Assembly (NCBI RefSeq): GCF_029840635.1
Contig: NZ_JAOCCU010000046.1
Location: 1 to 50,138 of the forward strand
Reading direction: 5' to 3'
Length of the DNA: 50,138 nucleotides
Source of the DNA: Mitsuaria sp. GD03876
GTDB lineage: Bacteria; Pseudomonadota; Gammaproteobacteria; Burkholderiales; Burkholderiaceae_C
The translations under genes and the position numbers were made by a program. The notes beneath the pieces were generated by a model. The model saw nothing but the letters and a program-made list of their open reading frames with translations, did not search any database and was not told the DNA's origin. Positions 25,100 through 34,100 of this stretch are shown here, one piece after another (the first letter of the stretch is position 1; every line of letters starts with the position of its first letter).

Positions 25100-27088
25100 T
25101 CAGGGCGCCGAGATCGCCCACCGCTGGCAGTCGCCCCCCAGCCATTCCCATTGCTGGACCTTGGCGCCGTTGGTCGTCGCGCACGCGTCCACGTCGAGCA
25201 CGCGGCCGCTGTTCTTGTTGACGAAGCGCCAGTAGCCGGCGCCGACGTTCTCGATGCCCCAGCGCTGCGTGCCCGCGTTGTTCGAGGTCCACTGCCGCAC
25301 CTGCGCGCCCATCGCCAGCGAGGCGTCCTGCACCTCCAGCTTCAGGCCGCTGTTGACCGAGGTCAGCTCGAAGAAGCCGTCGGACGTCGCCGTGACGTTC
25401 CAGCGCTGGCAGTTGGCGCCGCTGTACGGCCACTGCTGCACCAGGGCGCCGGCGGCGGTCGAGCAGCCCGCCACGTCGAGCGCCTGCGCGCTGTGCTTGG
25501 CGATCACCTTGTAGGTGCCGTTGGCGACGGTGTTGGGGCTGACGCGCTCGAACTTCCAGCGCTGGCAGTCGCCGCCCAGCCAGGTCCACTGCTGCACCTT
25601 GGTCCCGGCCGTCGTCGAGCAGCCGTCCACGTCCAGCACCAGGTTGCTGTTCTTGTTGATGACGCGGTAGTAGCCGTCGCCGACCGGCTCGATCCGCCAC
25701 TTCTGGCAGTTGTTGTCGGCCACCGTCCAGGTCTGCACCTTGCCGCCGGTGGCGGTGGAGCAGCCGTCCACGTCCAGCCCCTGCCCGCTGTGCTGCGCCG
25801 TCAGCGTGTAGTCGCCGTTGCCGGTGTTGGTCACGCGCCAGCGCTGGCAGTCGCCGCCGATCCAGCTCCACTGCTCGATCTGCGTGCCCACGGCCGTCGA
25901 ACAGCCGCTCACGTCCAGCACCTGGCCGCTGTGCTTGGCCACGAGGCGGTACACGCCGTCGGCGACTGGGTGGTTCAGCGGCGCGCTGGCGAACTGCACG
26001 CGGCAGGCGATGTTGGCCATCTGCAGCACGCGGGTCCCGTCCGCCGACGGCAGCAGCTGGCTGCTGTAGTTGGAGCAGGGATCGGTGCCGAAGTTCGGCG
26101 TCACCAGCGGGGCCGCGGCCTCGGTCCAGGCGCCGGTGCCGCCGTTGGTGTTGACCATGTAGATGCGGCCGTTGACGTCGTCGTTGATCGCGTTGCCGGC
26201 GTTGCGGCCCACGATCTGGCCGATCAGCAGCAGCCGGCCCTGCGGGCTGCCGTCATTCATCCACGACACCGTCGGCGCGTGCGAGAAGTGGTTGCCGGCC
26301 GTCGACTCGACGCGCGTGCCCATGTTGCTCGCGGTGCCCCAGCCGCTGCCGTTGGACGAGCCGCGGATGTACACGTCGCAGCTGCGCGAGCCGCAGATCT
26401 CGTAGCTCATCACGTAGCTGCCGTTGGGCAGCTTGCGCACGATCGGCATGCCGGGGCGCAGGTCGCCGTTGTCGCTGATGCCCACGTCGATCGTGTCGCC
26501 GCTCCAGCTCACGCCGCCGTCGGTCGAGACCCGGTGCGCGATCAGCTGGTTGAAGCCGCCCGACTTGTACTCCTCGCTCGAATAGAACATCAGCAGCCGA
26601 CCGGCGCTATCCACCGAGAACTCCGGTTCCCAGGTGCCGGTGCCGCCGGTCACCGCGATCGCGTGCGAGGTCCAGCTGCGGCCCACGTCGGTGCTGCGGT
26701 AGATGCGGATCTGGTACGCGCTGCCGTTGCGCGTCGTCGTCGCCCAGAACAGCGTGCCGGGCGCGGTCGAGCCGAGTTGCTGCGGCACCTCCCACAGCGC
26801 GCTGCAGCAGTGCCAGGGCTCCGGCACGGTGACGCTGCCCACCTGCGCCCAGGTCGCGCCCTGGTTGGTGCTCTCGTAGATCAGCGACTGGCTGCCGCCG
26901 AGGTCGTAGGACGCCAGCAGGCGTCCGTTGGCGCCGCCGCTGGCGGCCAGCCGGATCATCCGCGGATAGAAGCTGTCCTGGTTGCCCAGGACCGTCTCCG
27001 CGGCGTGCGCCGACAGGCCCATCCAGGCCGTCGCCGCCACCATCATCGCGAGCAGCCAGCGCCACCCACTCCAAGCGAACTTGCTCAT
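25100..27088 (-). CDS. Secreted sialidase-fold glycosidase (GH93-like candidate) with two ricin-type lectin domains
   Basis: Protein of 662 residues. A signal peptide ends near SAHA-AE (residue 30). Residues 35-380 form a six-bladed propeller with Asp-box motifs (STNQGATW, STDVGRSW, STDGGVSW). Conserved GTWEPEF (Glu154/Glu156) and SYE (Glu230) lie about 75 residues apart, as I recall for GH93 exo-arabinanases, so exo-alpha-1,5-arabinanase is my best guess; GH33 sialidase is less likely. Residues 385-662 hold six QxW repeats (QRW/QKW), i.e. two beta-trefoil carbohydrate-binding domains. A shorter lipoprotein paralogue begins at 48791. TAGGAG lies upstream of the start. Confidence 0.78.
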   Translation of the reverse strand: MSKFAWSGWRWLLAMMVAATAWMGLSAHAAETVLGNQDSFYPRMIRLAASGGANGRLLASYDLGGSQSLIYESTNQGATWAQVGSVTVPEPWHCCSALWEVPQQLGSTAPGTLFWATTTRNGSAYQIRIYRSTDVGRSWTSHAIAVTGGTGTWEPEFSVDSAGRLLMFYSSEEYKSGGFNQLIAHRVSTDGGVSWSGDTIDVGISDNGDLRPGMPIVRKLPNGSYVMSYEICGSRSCDVYIRGSSNGSGWGTASNMGTRVESTAGNHFSHAPTVSWMNDGSPQGRLLLIGQIVGRNAGNAINDDVNGRIYMVNTNGGTGAWTEAAAPLVTPNFGTDPCSNYSSQLLPSADGTRVLQMANIACRVQFASAPLNHPVADGVYRLVAKHSGQVLDVSGCSTAVGTQIEQWSWIGGDCQRWRVTNTGNGDYTLTAQHSGQGLDVDGCSTATGGKVQTWTVADNNCQKWRIEPVGDGYYRVINKNSNLVLDVDGCSTTAGTKVQQWTWLGGDCQRWKFERVSPNTVANGTYKVIAKHSAQALDVAGCSTAAGALVQQWPYSGANCQRWNVTATSDGFFELTSVNSGLKLEVQDASLAMGAQVRQWTSNNAGTQRWGIENVGAGYWRFVNKNSGRVLDVDACATTNGAKVQQWEWLGGDCQRWAISAP

Positions 27089-27209
27089 GCGTGTCTCCTA
27101 AGGGCGGCCCACGGGGCCGCGTGCTGTCGTCGTCGATCGGCGTTGGCAAGCGGCGCCGGTCAGGGAATGGGGCGGCTCTGCGTCCGCCTCCGGGTCGGGT
27201 CGTTCCCGC

Positions 27210-29141
27210 TCAGCGGGAGGCCGCGGGGGCCGGCGGCGCGGGCGGCGGCGGCACGCCGTCCACCAGCGCCTTGTTGGCCTTGGCCACGCGCTCGAAGTCG
27301 AGCTTGCGCACGCGGCGGTCGTAGGTGAAGAAGCCGTTGAGCTCCTCCTCCACGTCCGTCGTCTCGGTGTAGATCGCGGCGCTCAGCCCCTTGTCGATGC
27401 GGAAGCCGCGCAGCTTGTCGACCTGCGCCACGTAGGCGTCATTGATCGCCTGCGGGGTCTCGTACAGGTGGTAGCAGCACTTGGACTCCGGCCGGTACAT
27501 GTGGCCGGGCACCTTCAGGCTGTTGCCGCCGTACTCGCCCAGCACGGCGATGCGCCACGGCTGGTACTTGGGCACCGCGGGGCCGGGGTAGTCGTGCAGG
27601 TCGATCAGGTCGCCGCCGCCCTCGTCGTGCGGCGCGAAGTTGATGCCGGAGTGCGCGTTGATCAGCCGCGTCGGGTCCATCGCTCGGAACTGCGCGGCCA
27701 TGCGGCGGTGTTCGAAGTCGCCCCACGACTCGTTGAAGATCACCCAGGTCACGATCGACGTCGTCGAGCGCAGCTGGTCGACGATCTCGCGCCACTCGAC
27801 CTCGGTCTTCGCGCGCACCGCCTTGTCGGTCTCGGCGTCCCAGGCCTGCGGCATGTCCTGCCACACCAGCAGGCCCAGCTTGTCCGCGTAGTGGAACCAG
27901 CGCGCCGGCTCCACCTTGATGTGCTTGCGGACCATGTTGAAGCCCAGCTTCTTGGTCTCCTCCAGGTCGAAGCGCAAGGCCGCGTCGGTCGGCGCGGTGT
28001 AGAGGCCGTCGGGCCAGAAGCCCTGGTCCAGCGGGCCGAACTGGAACACGAACTTGCCGTTGAGCATCGGGCGCGGCACGCCGTCGACCATGCCCACCTC
28101 GATGCTGCGCATGCCGAAGTAGCTGTCGACGCGGTCCACGACCTTGCCGTCGCGGCGCAGCGTGACCTTCAGGTCGTACAGGAAGGGGTCGTCCGGCGAC
28201 CACAGCCGCGGCTGGGGCACCGGCAGCGACAGCGCGCGATCGGCGGCGCCGGTGACGCGGCCCACCACCTGGCCGTCCTTCAGCGCGACGGCTTCGACTT
28301 GCAGGCCCTTCCCGCCGGTCTCGCCCTTCTCTCCCTTCGCGGACGGCGCGCCCTTGCCGGCCGCGCCGGTGCGGACCGTCAGCGCCAGCCGCTGCTCGCC
28401 GACGACCGGCGTCGCGTCCAGCCGGGCGACATGCGCGGGGCCGACCGGCTCCAGCCAGACCGTCTGCCAGATGCCGGAACTCGGCGTGTAGAAGATGCCG
28501 CCCGGCTTCAGCGACTGCTTGCCGAGCGTGCCGTCGTTGGTGCTGGGGTCGAAGGCGGCGACGACCACCTCGTTGCGTCCGGCCTTGAGCATCGGCGTGA
28601 TGTCGAAGCTGAAGGACGTGTAGCCGCCCTCGTGCTGGCCGACGCGCGTGCCGTTGACGTAGACCGTCGCGAGGCGGTCGACCGCGCCGAAGTTGATCCG
28701 CACGCGGCGGCCGGCCCAGGCGGCGGGCAGGTCGAAGCTCCGGCGATACCAGAGGTTCAGTTCGCCGAGCCGCTCGATGCCGGACAACGCCGATTCCACC
28801 GGATAGGGGACGCGCACGCGCTCGGGCGTCGCGGGGAAGCGCGGCGCCGAGGCCGGCGGCACGCGGGCATCCGGCGCGGACTTGCCGCCCCAGTAGTCCC
28901 ACTGGCCGTTCAGGTTGAGCCAGTCGGCGCGGACCAGTTGCGGGCGTGGGTACTCGGGCAGGGGCACGGGCGCCTTCATCGCCTCGTCGAACCAGGGCGT
29001 GGTCAGCCGCGCGTGGGGCTGCGGCGCGACGACTGCTTGCGCGTCCTGCGCGGGCTGCGCCGAGGCCGGCGCGATCAGGGCCGACAGCGCGGCGGCCGCG
29101 ACGCAGGCCGCGGCGTTCAGGGCGGAAAACTTCGATGACAT
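27210..29141 (-). CDS. Secreted GH2 beta-galactosidase-like enzyme
   Basis: Glycoside hydrolase family 2 enzyme of 643 residues. A signal peptide ends at ASA-QP (residue 28); then a jelly-roll sugar-binding domain (about 70-230), an immunoglobulin-like domain (240-340) and a TIM barrel with Glu470 in IFNESWGD (acid/base) and Glu535 in LGEYGG (likely nucleophile). Residues 257-278 form a Gly/Lys-rich collagen-like insert. Context supports beta-galactosidase, though beta-glucuronidase and arabinopyranosidase occur in GH2. A proline/alanine tail ends the protein. It lies downstream of yjfF on the same strand. Confidence 0.87.
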   Translation of the reverse strand: MSSKFSALNAAACVAAAALSALIAPASAQPAQDAQAVVAPQPHARLTTPWFDEAMKAPVPLPEYPRPQLVRADWLNLNGQWDYWGGKSAPDARVPPASAPRFPATPERVRVPYPVESALSGIERLGELNLWYRRSFDLPAAWAGRRVRINFGAVDRLATVYVNGTRVGQHEGGYTSFSFDITPMLKAGRNEVVVAAFDPSTNDGTLGKQSLKPGGIFYTPSSGIWQTVWLEPVGPAHVARLDATPVVGEQRLALTVRTGAAGKGAPSAKGEKGETGGKGLQVEAVALKDGQVVGRVTGAADRALSLPVPQPRLWSPDDPFLYDLKVTLRRDGKVVDRVDSYFGMRSIEVGMVDGVPRPMLNGKFVFQFGPLDQGFWPDGLYTAPTDAALRFDLEETKKLGFNMVRKHIKVEPARWFHYADKLGLLVWQDMPQAWDAETDKAVRAKTEVEWREIVDQLRSTTSIVTWVIFNESWGDFEHRRMAAQFRAMDPTRLINAHSGINFAPHDEGGGDLIDLHDYPGPAVPKYQPWRIAVLGEYGGNSLKVPGHMYRPESKCCYHLYETPQAINDAYVAQVDKLRGFRIDKGLSAAIYTETTDVEEELNGFFTYDRRVRKLDFERVAKANKALVDGVPPPPAPPAPAASR

Positions 29142-29218
29142 CGATCGGGTTCCTCGTTGTTCCGATGAAGGGACGGGCGATGGCCGCGGCGGCGACGGGC
29201 CGCGGCCGGGCGCCCGGG

Positions 29219-30229
29219 TCAGGGTCGTCGCGACGGGCGACCGTGCCACAGCACCATCACGCGCTGCAGGCCGCAGAACAGGCCCAGCAGCGCGCCGATG
29301 ACGATGCGGGTCCACCACGAGCTCAAGGTGCCGTCGAACAGGATCAGCGTCTGGATCAGGCCCAGCATCAGCACGCCGGTCAGCGCGCCCAGCACGTGGC
29401 CGGTGCCGCCGCTGAGCAGCGCGCCGCCGATGACGACGGCGGCGATCGCATCCAGCTCCAGCCCTTGCGCATGCAGCCCGTAGCCGGACAGCGTGTAGAT
29501 GCCGAACAGCACGCCGCCCAGGGCGGCGCAGCCGCCGCTGACGGCGTAGACGCCGATGCGGGTCGCGGCCACCGGCAGGCCCATCAGCCGCGCGGAGGTC
29601 TCCTGGCCGCCGAGCGCGAAGACCGCGCGACCGAACGGCGTCGACCGCGACACCGCCACCGCGAGCGCCAGCACGGCCAGCGCGCAGACGGCGCCCGGCG
29701 TGATCTCGCCGAGCGGGCCCAGCGACCAGCGGGCTTGCGACCACGCGGTCAGCGTGGGGTCGGCGATCGGGATCGAGTCCAGGCTCAGCAGGTAGCACAG
29801 GCCGCGCGCCAGGAACAGGCCGGCCAGCGTCACGATGAACGGCGGGATCGCGAAGACATGGATCACCGCGCCCATCAGCGCGCCGAAGGCGGCGCCGCCG
29901 AGCAGCAGCAGCGGGATCAGCACCAGCGGCGACAGGTGGGCGCGCTCGACGCCCAGCGCCAGCAGCATCGTCGTCAGCGCGACGACCGACCCTACGGACA
30001 GGTCGATGCCGCCGGACAGGATCACGAAGCTCATGCCGACGGCGACCACCAGCAGGAAGGCGTTGTCGATCAGCAGGTTCAGCAGCACCTGGCTGGACAG
30101 CAGGCCCGGATAGGCGGCCGCGCCGCCGAGCGCCGCGACCACCAGCAGCAGCACCGAGGCCCAGCTGGGCAGGTCGCGCGCATGCACCAGCGTCGACCAC
30201 GAGAAGGCGGGGACGGGACGCGCGCTCAT
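29219..30229 (-). CDS. yjfF: Sugar ABC transporter permease YjfF
   Basis: Inner-membrane permease of 336 residues with about nine or ten helices, of the RbsC/BPD_transp_2 family. The conserved GMSFVILSGGIDLSVGSV segment and the SGGTGHVLGA loop match YjfF of the galactofuranose importer. The ATG overlaps the ytfT stop by four bases, with AAGGAGG upstream, giving coupled translation. It forms the channel with YtfT. Confidence 0.88.
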   Translation of the reverse strand: MSARPVPAFSWSTLVHARDLPSWASVLLLVVAALGGAAAYPGLLSSQVLLNLLIDNAFLLVVAVGMSFVILSGGIDLSVGSVVALTTMLLALGVERAHLSPLVLIPLLLLGGAAFGALMGAVIHVFAIPPFIVTLAGLFLARGLCYLLSLDSIPIADPTLTAWSQARWSLGPLGEITPGAVCALAVLALAVAVSRSTPFGRAVFALGGQETSARLMGLPVAATRIGVYAVSGGCAALGGVLFGIYTLSGYGLHAQGLELDAIAAVVIGGALLSGGTGHVLGALTGVLMLGLIQTLILFDGTLSSWWTRIVIGALLGLFCGLQRVMVLWHGRPSRRP

Positions 30230-31344
30230 CGCGGGCCTCCTTCGGAGGGGGCCGGCTTCGAGTCGGCGAGGGTCGATGTCGAGGTCGACACGGCGCGTCG
30301 GCGCTGCCAGCGCTCGCGCCATCCGCGCCACACCGGCGCCTGGCTGATCGACACCGCGAAGACGACGGCGGCCTTCACCACCAGCGTCACCTCGGGCGCG
30401 ATGCCCAGCGCGTAGATGCTGGTGGTGAGCGTCTGGATGATCAGCGCGCCCAGCAGGCTGCCGCGCAGGCTGAAGCGGCCGCCCAGCAGCGACGTGCCGC
30501 CGAGCGCCACCGCCAGGATCGCGTCGAGCTCCAGCAGCAGGCCGGCGTTGTTGGCGTCGGCGCTCTTGATGTTGGCGCTGATCATCAGCCCGGCCACGCC
30601 GGCGCACAGGCCGCAGGCGATGTACAGCGCCAGCAGCAGCCCCGCGGCCTGCACGCCGGCCAGGCGCGCGGCGGCGGGATTCGCGCCGCTGGCCTGCACG
30701 AACAGGCCGAGCGCGGTCCGGTGCTTCAGCAGCCCGAACAGCGCCGCGACGCCGAAGGCCAGCCAGGGCGCAAACGGCAGGCCCAGCAGGAAGCCGCTGC
30801 CAAGGAAGAAGTAGGGGTCGTGGTAGATCGTGATGATCTGGCCGTCGGTGATCAGCTGCGCGATGCCGCGGCCGGCGACCATCAGGATCAGCGTGGCGAT
30901 GATCGGCTGGATGCCGCCGGCGACGACCAGCAGGCCGTTGAACAGGCCGCACACCGCCGCGGCGCCGAGCGCGCCGAGGATGGCGGTCGTCATCGGCATC
31001 GACGCGCCCTCGCGCGTCACCAGCGACGCCGCGACGGCCGCCGCGATCGCGACGACCGCGCCGACGGAGATGTCGATGCCGCGCACCGCGATCACCAGCG
31101 TCATGCCCATCGCGACGACCATCAGCGGCGCGGCGCGGTTCAGGATGTCGATCAGCGGACCGTAGGCGTGGCCGTCCTGCCAGCGCAGGCTGAGGAACTG
31201 CGGATTCAGGATGGCGTTCAGCGCCCACAGCGCGAGCAGCACGTAGGCCGCATGCCGCGCGCCGGCATGGTGGTCGGCGCGACGGCGGACCGCTCGCGCG
31301 GACTTGTCGCCGGCGGTGGCGCGGGGGATGCGCGCGGCGCTCAT
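30226..31344 (-). CDS. ytfT: Sugar ABC transporter permease YtfT
   Basis: Inner-membrane permease of 372 residues of the RbsC family, with GMTLVIAVRGIDISVGAVVA and LGGTSLLGGRFSLRG characteristic of YtfT. N-terminal (about 30 residues) and C-terminal Ser/Thr-rich extensions make it somewhat longer than the enterobacterial protein. The start overlaps the ytfR stop (ATGA). It partners YjfF, YtfR and YtfQ. Confidence 0.88.
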   Translation of the reverse strand: MSAARIPRATAGDKSARAVRRRADHHAGARHAAYVLLALWALNAILNPQFLSLRWQDGHAYGPLIDILNRAAPLMVVAMGMTLVIAVRGIDISVGAVVAIAAAVAASLVTREGASMPMTTAILGALGAAAVCGLFNGLLVVAGGIQPIIATLILMVAGRGIAQLITDGQIITIYHDPYFFLGSGFLLGLPFAPWLAFGVAALFGLLKHRTALGLFVQASGANPAAARLAGVQAAGLLLALYIACGLCAGVAGLMISANIKSADANNAGLLLELDAILAVALGGTSLLGGRFSLRGSLLGALIIQTLTTSIYALGIAPEVTLVVKAAVVFAVSISQAPVWRGWRERWQRRRAVSTSTSTLADSKPAPSEGGPR

Positions 31345-33080
31345 GGCAGGGTCTCCGGCAAGCGGGAAGTAACCGGCGCGCCGGCCGCGTCGTTCGGGCC
31401 GGCGGCGGGCTGCGCGCCGGCCATCACGTGGAGCAGGCGGTGCTCGTCCAGGCCGCGGGCCTCGAGGTCGGCGACCTGGCGGCGCTCGCGCAGCACGGTG
31501 ACGCGGTCGCTGGCGCGCAGCACCTCGGGGAGTTCGGAGGAAATGAAGATCAAGGCCATACCCTGGCGGCACAGCGTCAGCACCTGGTCCATCAGGTCTT
31601 GCTTGGCGGCGATGTCGATGCCGCGGGTGGGTTCGTCGAGGATCAGCAGGCGCGGCTCGGTGGCGAGCCAGCGGGCGAGGATGGCCTTTTGCTGATTGCC
31701 GCCGGAGAGCAGTCCGATGGGGGTTTCCGCGTCGGCGGTCTTGATGCCGAGTTGGGTGATGAAGCGATCGGCCAGTGCGCGTTGGGCGGTGGCCGAGAGG
31801 GTGCGGAGGATGCCGCGCCGCGCCTGCAGGGCGAGGACGATGTTCTCGCGGACGGACAGTTCGGCCACGATGCCGTCGACCTTGCGTTCCTCGGGACAGA
31901 AGGCCATGCCGGCGCGCACGGCGTCGCGCGGACCGCGCAGGCGGACGCTGGTGCCGTCGACGCGGATCTCGCCGGCATCGGCGCGATCGGCGCCGAACAA
32001 GAGACGAGCGGTCTCGGTGCGTCCGGCGCCGAGCAATCCGGCGAGTCCGAGGACTTCGCCGGCCCGAACGTGCAGCGAGATGTCGTCGACGGCGCCGCGA
32101 CGGCCGAGGTGACGAGCCTCGAGCAACGAGGTACTCACCGCACCGCCTGCTTTTTCGTCGAAGGGCTTGTGGGTGGTGGAGGCGGAGGGTTCCGGTGGCC
32201 TTGCGAAGGAATGTGGAGCCTGCGACACGCCTGACTGAGCGGGGCCACCGGAACCCTCTGCCTCGCGCTCGGTGGCGGAAGCGATGGCAGCGGTGGCGGT
32301 GGCGGTAGCGGTGGCGGTGGCGGTGAAAGCCCGCCCCAACATGAGCCCCACGAGCGCCATGCGCGGCAATTCGGAGGCGAGGTATTCCCCGACGAGTTCG
32401 CCGTTCCTCAGCACCGTGAACCGGTCCGCGACCGCGTAGGCCTGGTCGAGGAAGTGGGTGACGAGCAGCACCGCGACGCCTTCGCCCCGGAGCTGGCGGA
32501 CCATGGCGAGCAGCCGTGCCGTTTCCGCCTCGTCGAGCGACGAGGTCGGTTCATCGAGGATGAGCACCCGGGCGCGTTGATGGAGCGCGCGGGCGATGGC
32601 GATCATTTGCTGGACGGCGACGGGGTAGTCCCCGAGGGGCCGCCGGACGTCCGCCGCGATGCCGAGCCGGCCGAGCGCCCTGGCGGCTTCTTCCCGCACG
32701 CGCGGCCAGTCGATCGCCACCCCGCCCCACCGCCGCGGGAATCTTCCGGCGAGGACGTTCTCCGCGACCGAGAGATTCGGACAGAGCTGCACCTCCTGAT
32801 GCACGACCGCGATCCCGGCCCGCTGCGCTTCCAGCGGCGAGCGGGCCGCGAAGGCCGTGCCGTCGAGCACGATCTCCCCCGCGTCCCGGTCCTGCACGCC
32901 GGTGAGGATCTTGATCAGCGTGGATTTCCCCGCGCCGTTCTGCCCCATCAGCACCTGCACCTCGCCGGCGCGCATCGTCAGCCCCGCGCCGGCCAGCGCG
33001 GGCACGCCGCGGAAGGCCTTCGCGACGCCGCGCGCCACCAGCACGGGCGGCGGGCCGGACTCGACGGTCGATCCCGCCAT
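31341..33080 (-). CDS. ytfR: Sugar ABC transporter double ATPase YtfR with expanded linker
   Basis: Cytoplasmic ATPase of 579 residues with two ABC domains. Domain 1 has Walker A GQNGAGKST (46-54) and Walker B LILDEPTS; domain 2 has the degenerate P-loop GLLGAGRTE, signature LSGGNQQK and LLILDEPTRGID, as in RbsA/MglA-type importers. Usual length is near 500; the excess lies in a linker at residues 251-317 that contains a Thr-Ala repeat and a segment encoded by a 16-bp inverted repeat. Both ends overlap the neighbouring genes by four bases. With the linker unstructured, function should be kept. Confidence 0.9.
   Translation of the reverse strand: MAGSTVESGPPPVLVARGVAKAFRGVPALAGAGLTMRAGEVQVLMGQNGAGKSTLIKILTGVQDRDAGEIVLDGTAFAARSPLEAQRAGIAVVHQEVQLCPNLSVAENVLAGRFPRRWGGVAIDWPRVREEAARALGRLGIAADVRRPLGDYPVAVQQMIAIARALHQRARVLILDEPTSSLDEAETARLLAMVRQLRGEGVAVLLVTHFLDQAYAVADRFTVLRNGELVGEYLASELPRMALVGLMLGRAFTATATATATATAAIASATEREAEGSGGPAQSGVSQAPHSFARPPEPSASTTHKPFDEKAGGAVSTSLLEARHLGRRGAVDDISLHVRAGEVLGLAGLLGAGRTETARLLFGADRADAGEIRVDGTSVRLRGPRDAVRAGMAFCPEERKVDGIVAELSVRENIVLALQARRGILRTLSATAQRALADRFITQLGIKTADAETPIGLLSGGNQQKAILARWLATEPRLLILDEPTRGIDIAAKQDLMDQVLTLCRQGMALIFISSELPEVLRASDRVTVLRERRQVADLEARGLDEHRLLHVMAGAQPAAGPNDAAGAPVTSRLPETLP
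32185..32258. repeat. 16-bp perfect inverted repeat inside ytfR linker
   Basis: GAGGGTTCCGGTGGCC at 32185-32200 is the exact complement of 32243-32258, separated by 42 nt. The 74-nt unit lies in coding sequence for the disordered linker and keeps the frame. It resembles a small palindromic (REP/MITE-like) insertion. Confidence 0.7.
32290..32325. repeat. Hexanucleotide tandem repeat (GCGGTG)6
   Basis: Six tandem 6-nt units, one with a single change (GCGGTA), encode the Thr-Ala repeat of the YtfR linker. Because the unit is a multiple of three, copy-number change would lengthen or shorten the linker without shifting the frame. Confidence 0.8.
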
Positions 33081-34081
33081 CAGTATTTCCGCTTGGGCAG
33101 TTCCCTGGCGGCGACTTCGGCGGGGAACACGCCTTCCTCGGTCACGATGCGCCGCGGCACGGTCTTGCCGGCCTTCAGGTCCTTCACCGTCTGCATCAGC
33201 TGCGGCCCCAGCAGCGGGCTGCACTCCACGGTCACGTTGAGCTTGCCCGCGACCATCGCCTGGAACGCGCCCTTCACGCCGTCGATGGAGATGACCAGGA
33301 TGTCCTTGGCCGGCTTGAGCCCGGCCTCCTCGATCGCCTGGATCGCGCCGATCGCCATGTCGTCGTTATGCGCGTACAGCACGTCGATGTGGCGGCCCTC
33401 GGCCTTCAGGAAGGCCTCCATGACCTCCTTGCCCTTGGCGCGGTTGAAGTCGCCGGTCTGCGAGCGGACGATCTTGAGCCGCGCGTCGGCCTTGATGCCT
33501 TCCTCGAAGCCCTTCTTGCGGTCCAGCGCCGGCGCCGCGCCGACGGTGCCCTGCAGCTCGACGATGCGGATCTCCTTGCCTGCCGGGCGGGACTTGACGT
33601 TGTCCACCAGCCAGCGCGCCGCGCGCCGGCCTTCCTCGACGAAGTCCGAGCCCATGAAGGTCACCCACAGGCTCTGGTCGGTTTCCTGCACCGTGCGGTC
33701 GGTCAGGATCACCGGGATGCCGGCGGCCTTGGCCTCGCGCAGCACCGTGCCCCAGCCGGTCTCCACCACCGGCGACAGCGCGATCACGTCGACCTTCTGC
33801 GCGATGAACGCGCGCAGCGCCTTGATCTGGTTCTCCTGCTTCTGCTGCGCGTCGGCGAATTTGAGCTCGATGCCGGCCTCCTTGGCCGCGGACTTGATCG
33901 AGGCCGAGTTGGCGGTGCGCCATTCCGATTCGGCGCCGATCTGGGAGAAGCCGAGGACGATCTTCTTGTCGGCCGCCATCGCGCCGGGCACGAGGCCCAG
34001 GCCGCCGAGCGCGGCGATCGAAGCGGTCGACAGGGCACCGAGGACGAGACGGCGGCGTGCAGCCGGACGAGCCTGACGCAT
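33080..34081 (-). CDS. ytfQ: Galactofuranose/sugar-binding periplasmic protein YtfQ
   Basis: Periplasmic binding protein of 333 residues. The signal peptide ends at AMA-AD (residue 36); the mature start KKIVLGFSQIGAESEWRTAN is nearly diagnostic for YtfQ, including Glu, Trp and Arg residues used to bind galactofuranose. The set ytfQ-ytfR-ytfT-yjfF is complete and translationally chained. Galactofuranose/galactose is the known E. coli substrate; orthologous transporters in Shewanella have been assigned to arabinose, so L-arabinose is an alternative suited to arabinogalactan. AAGGAG precedes the ATG. Confidence 0.9.
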   Translation of the reverse strand: MRQARPAARRRLVLGALSTASIAALGGLGLVPGAMAADKKIVLGFSQIGAESEWRTANSASIKSAAKEAGIELKFADAQQKQENQIKALRAFIAQKVDVIALSPVVETGWGTVLREAKAAGIPVILTDRTVQETDQSLWVTFMGSDFVEEGRRAARWLVDNVKSRPAGKEIRIVELQGTVGAAPALDRKKGFEEGIKADARLKIVRSQTGDFNRAKGKEVMEAFLKAEGRHIDVLYAHNDDMAIGAIQAIEEAGLKPAKDILVISIDGVKGAFQAMVAGKLNVTVECSPLLGPQLMQTVKDLKAGKTVPRRIVTEEGVFPAEVAARELPKRKY

Positions 34082-34100
34082 GGGGACTCCTTGAACGAAG

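Noticed and set aside
25100-27088. Plain GH33 sialidase annotation
   Set aside because: The Asp-boxes fit, but I cannot find the arginine triad or Tyr/Glu nucleophile pair with confidence, and the locus concerns galactose/arabinose. The spacing of conserved glutamates fits GH93 better.
32290-32325. Hexanucleotide repeat as an on/off phase-variation switch
   Set aside because: Units of six bases keep the frame, so copy changes alter linker length but cannot switch the gene off.
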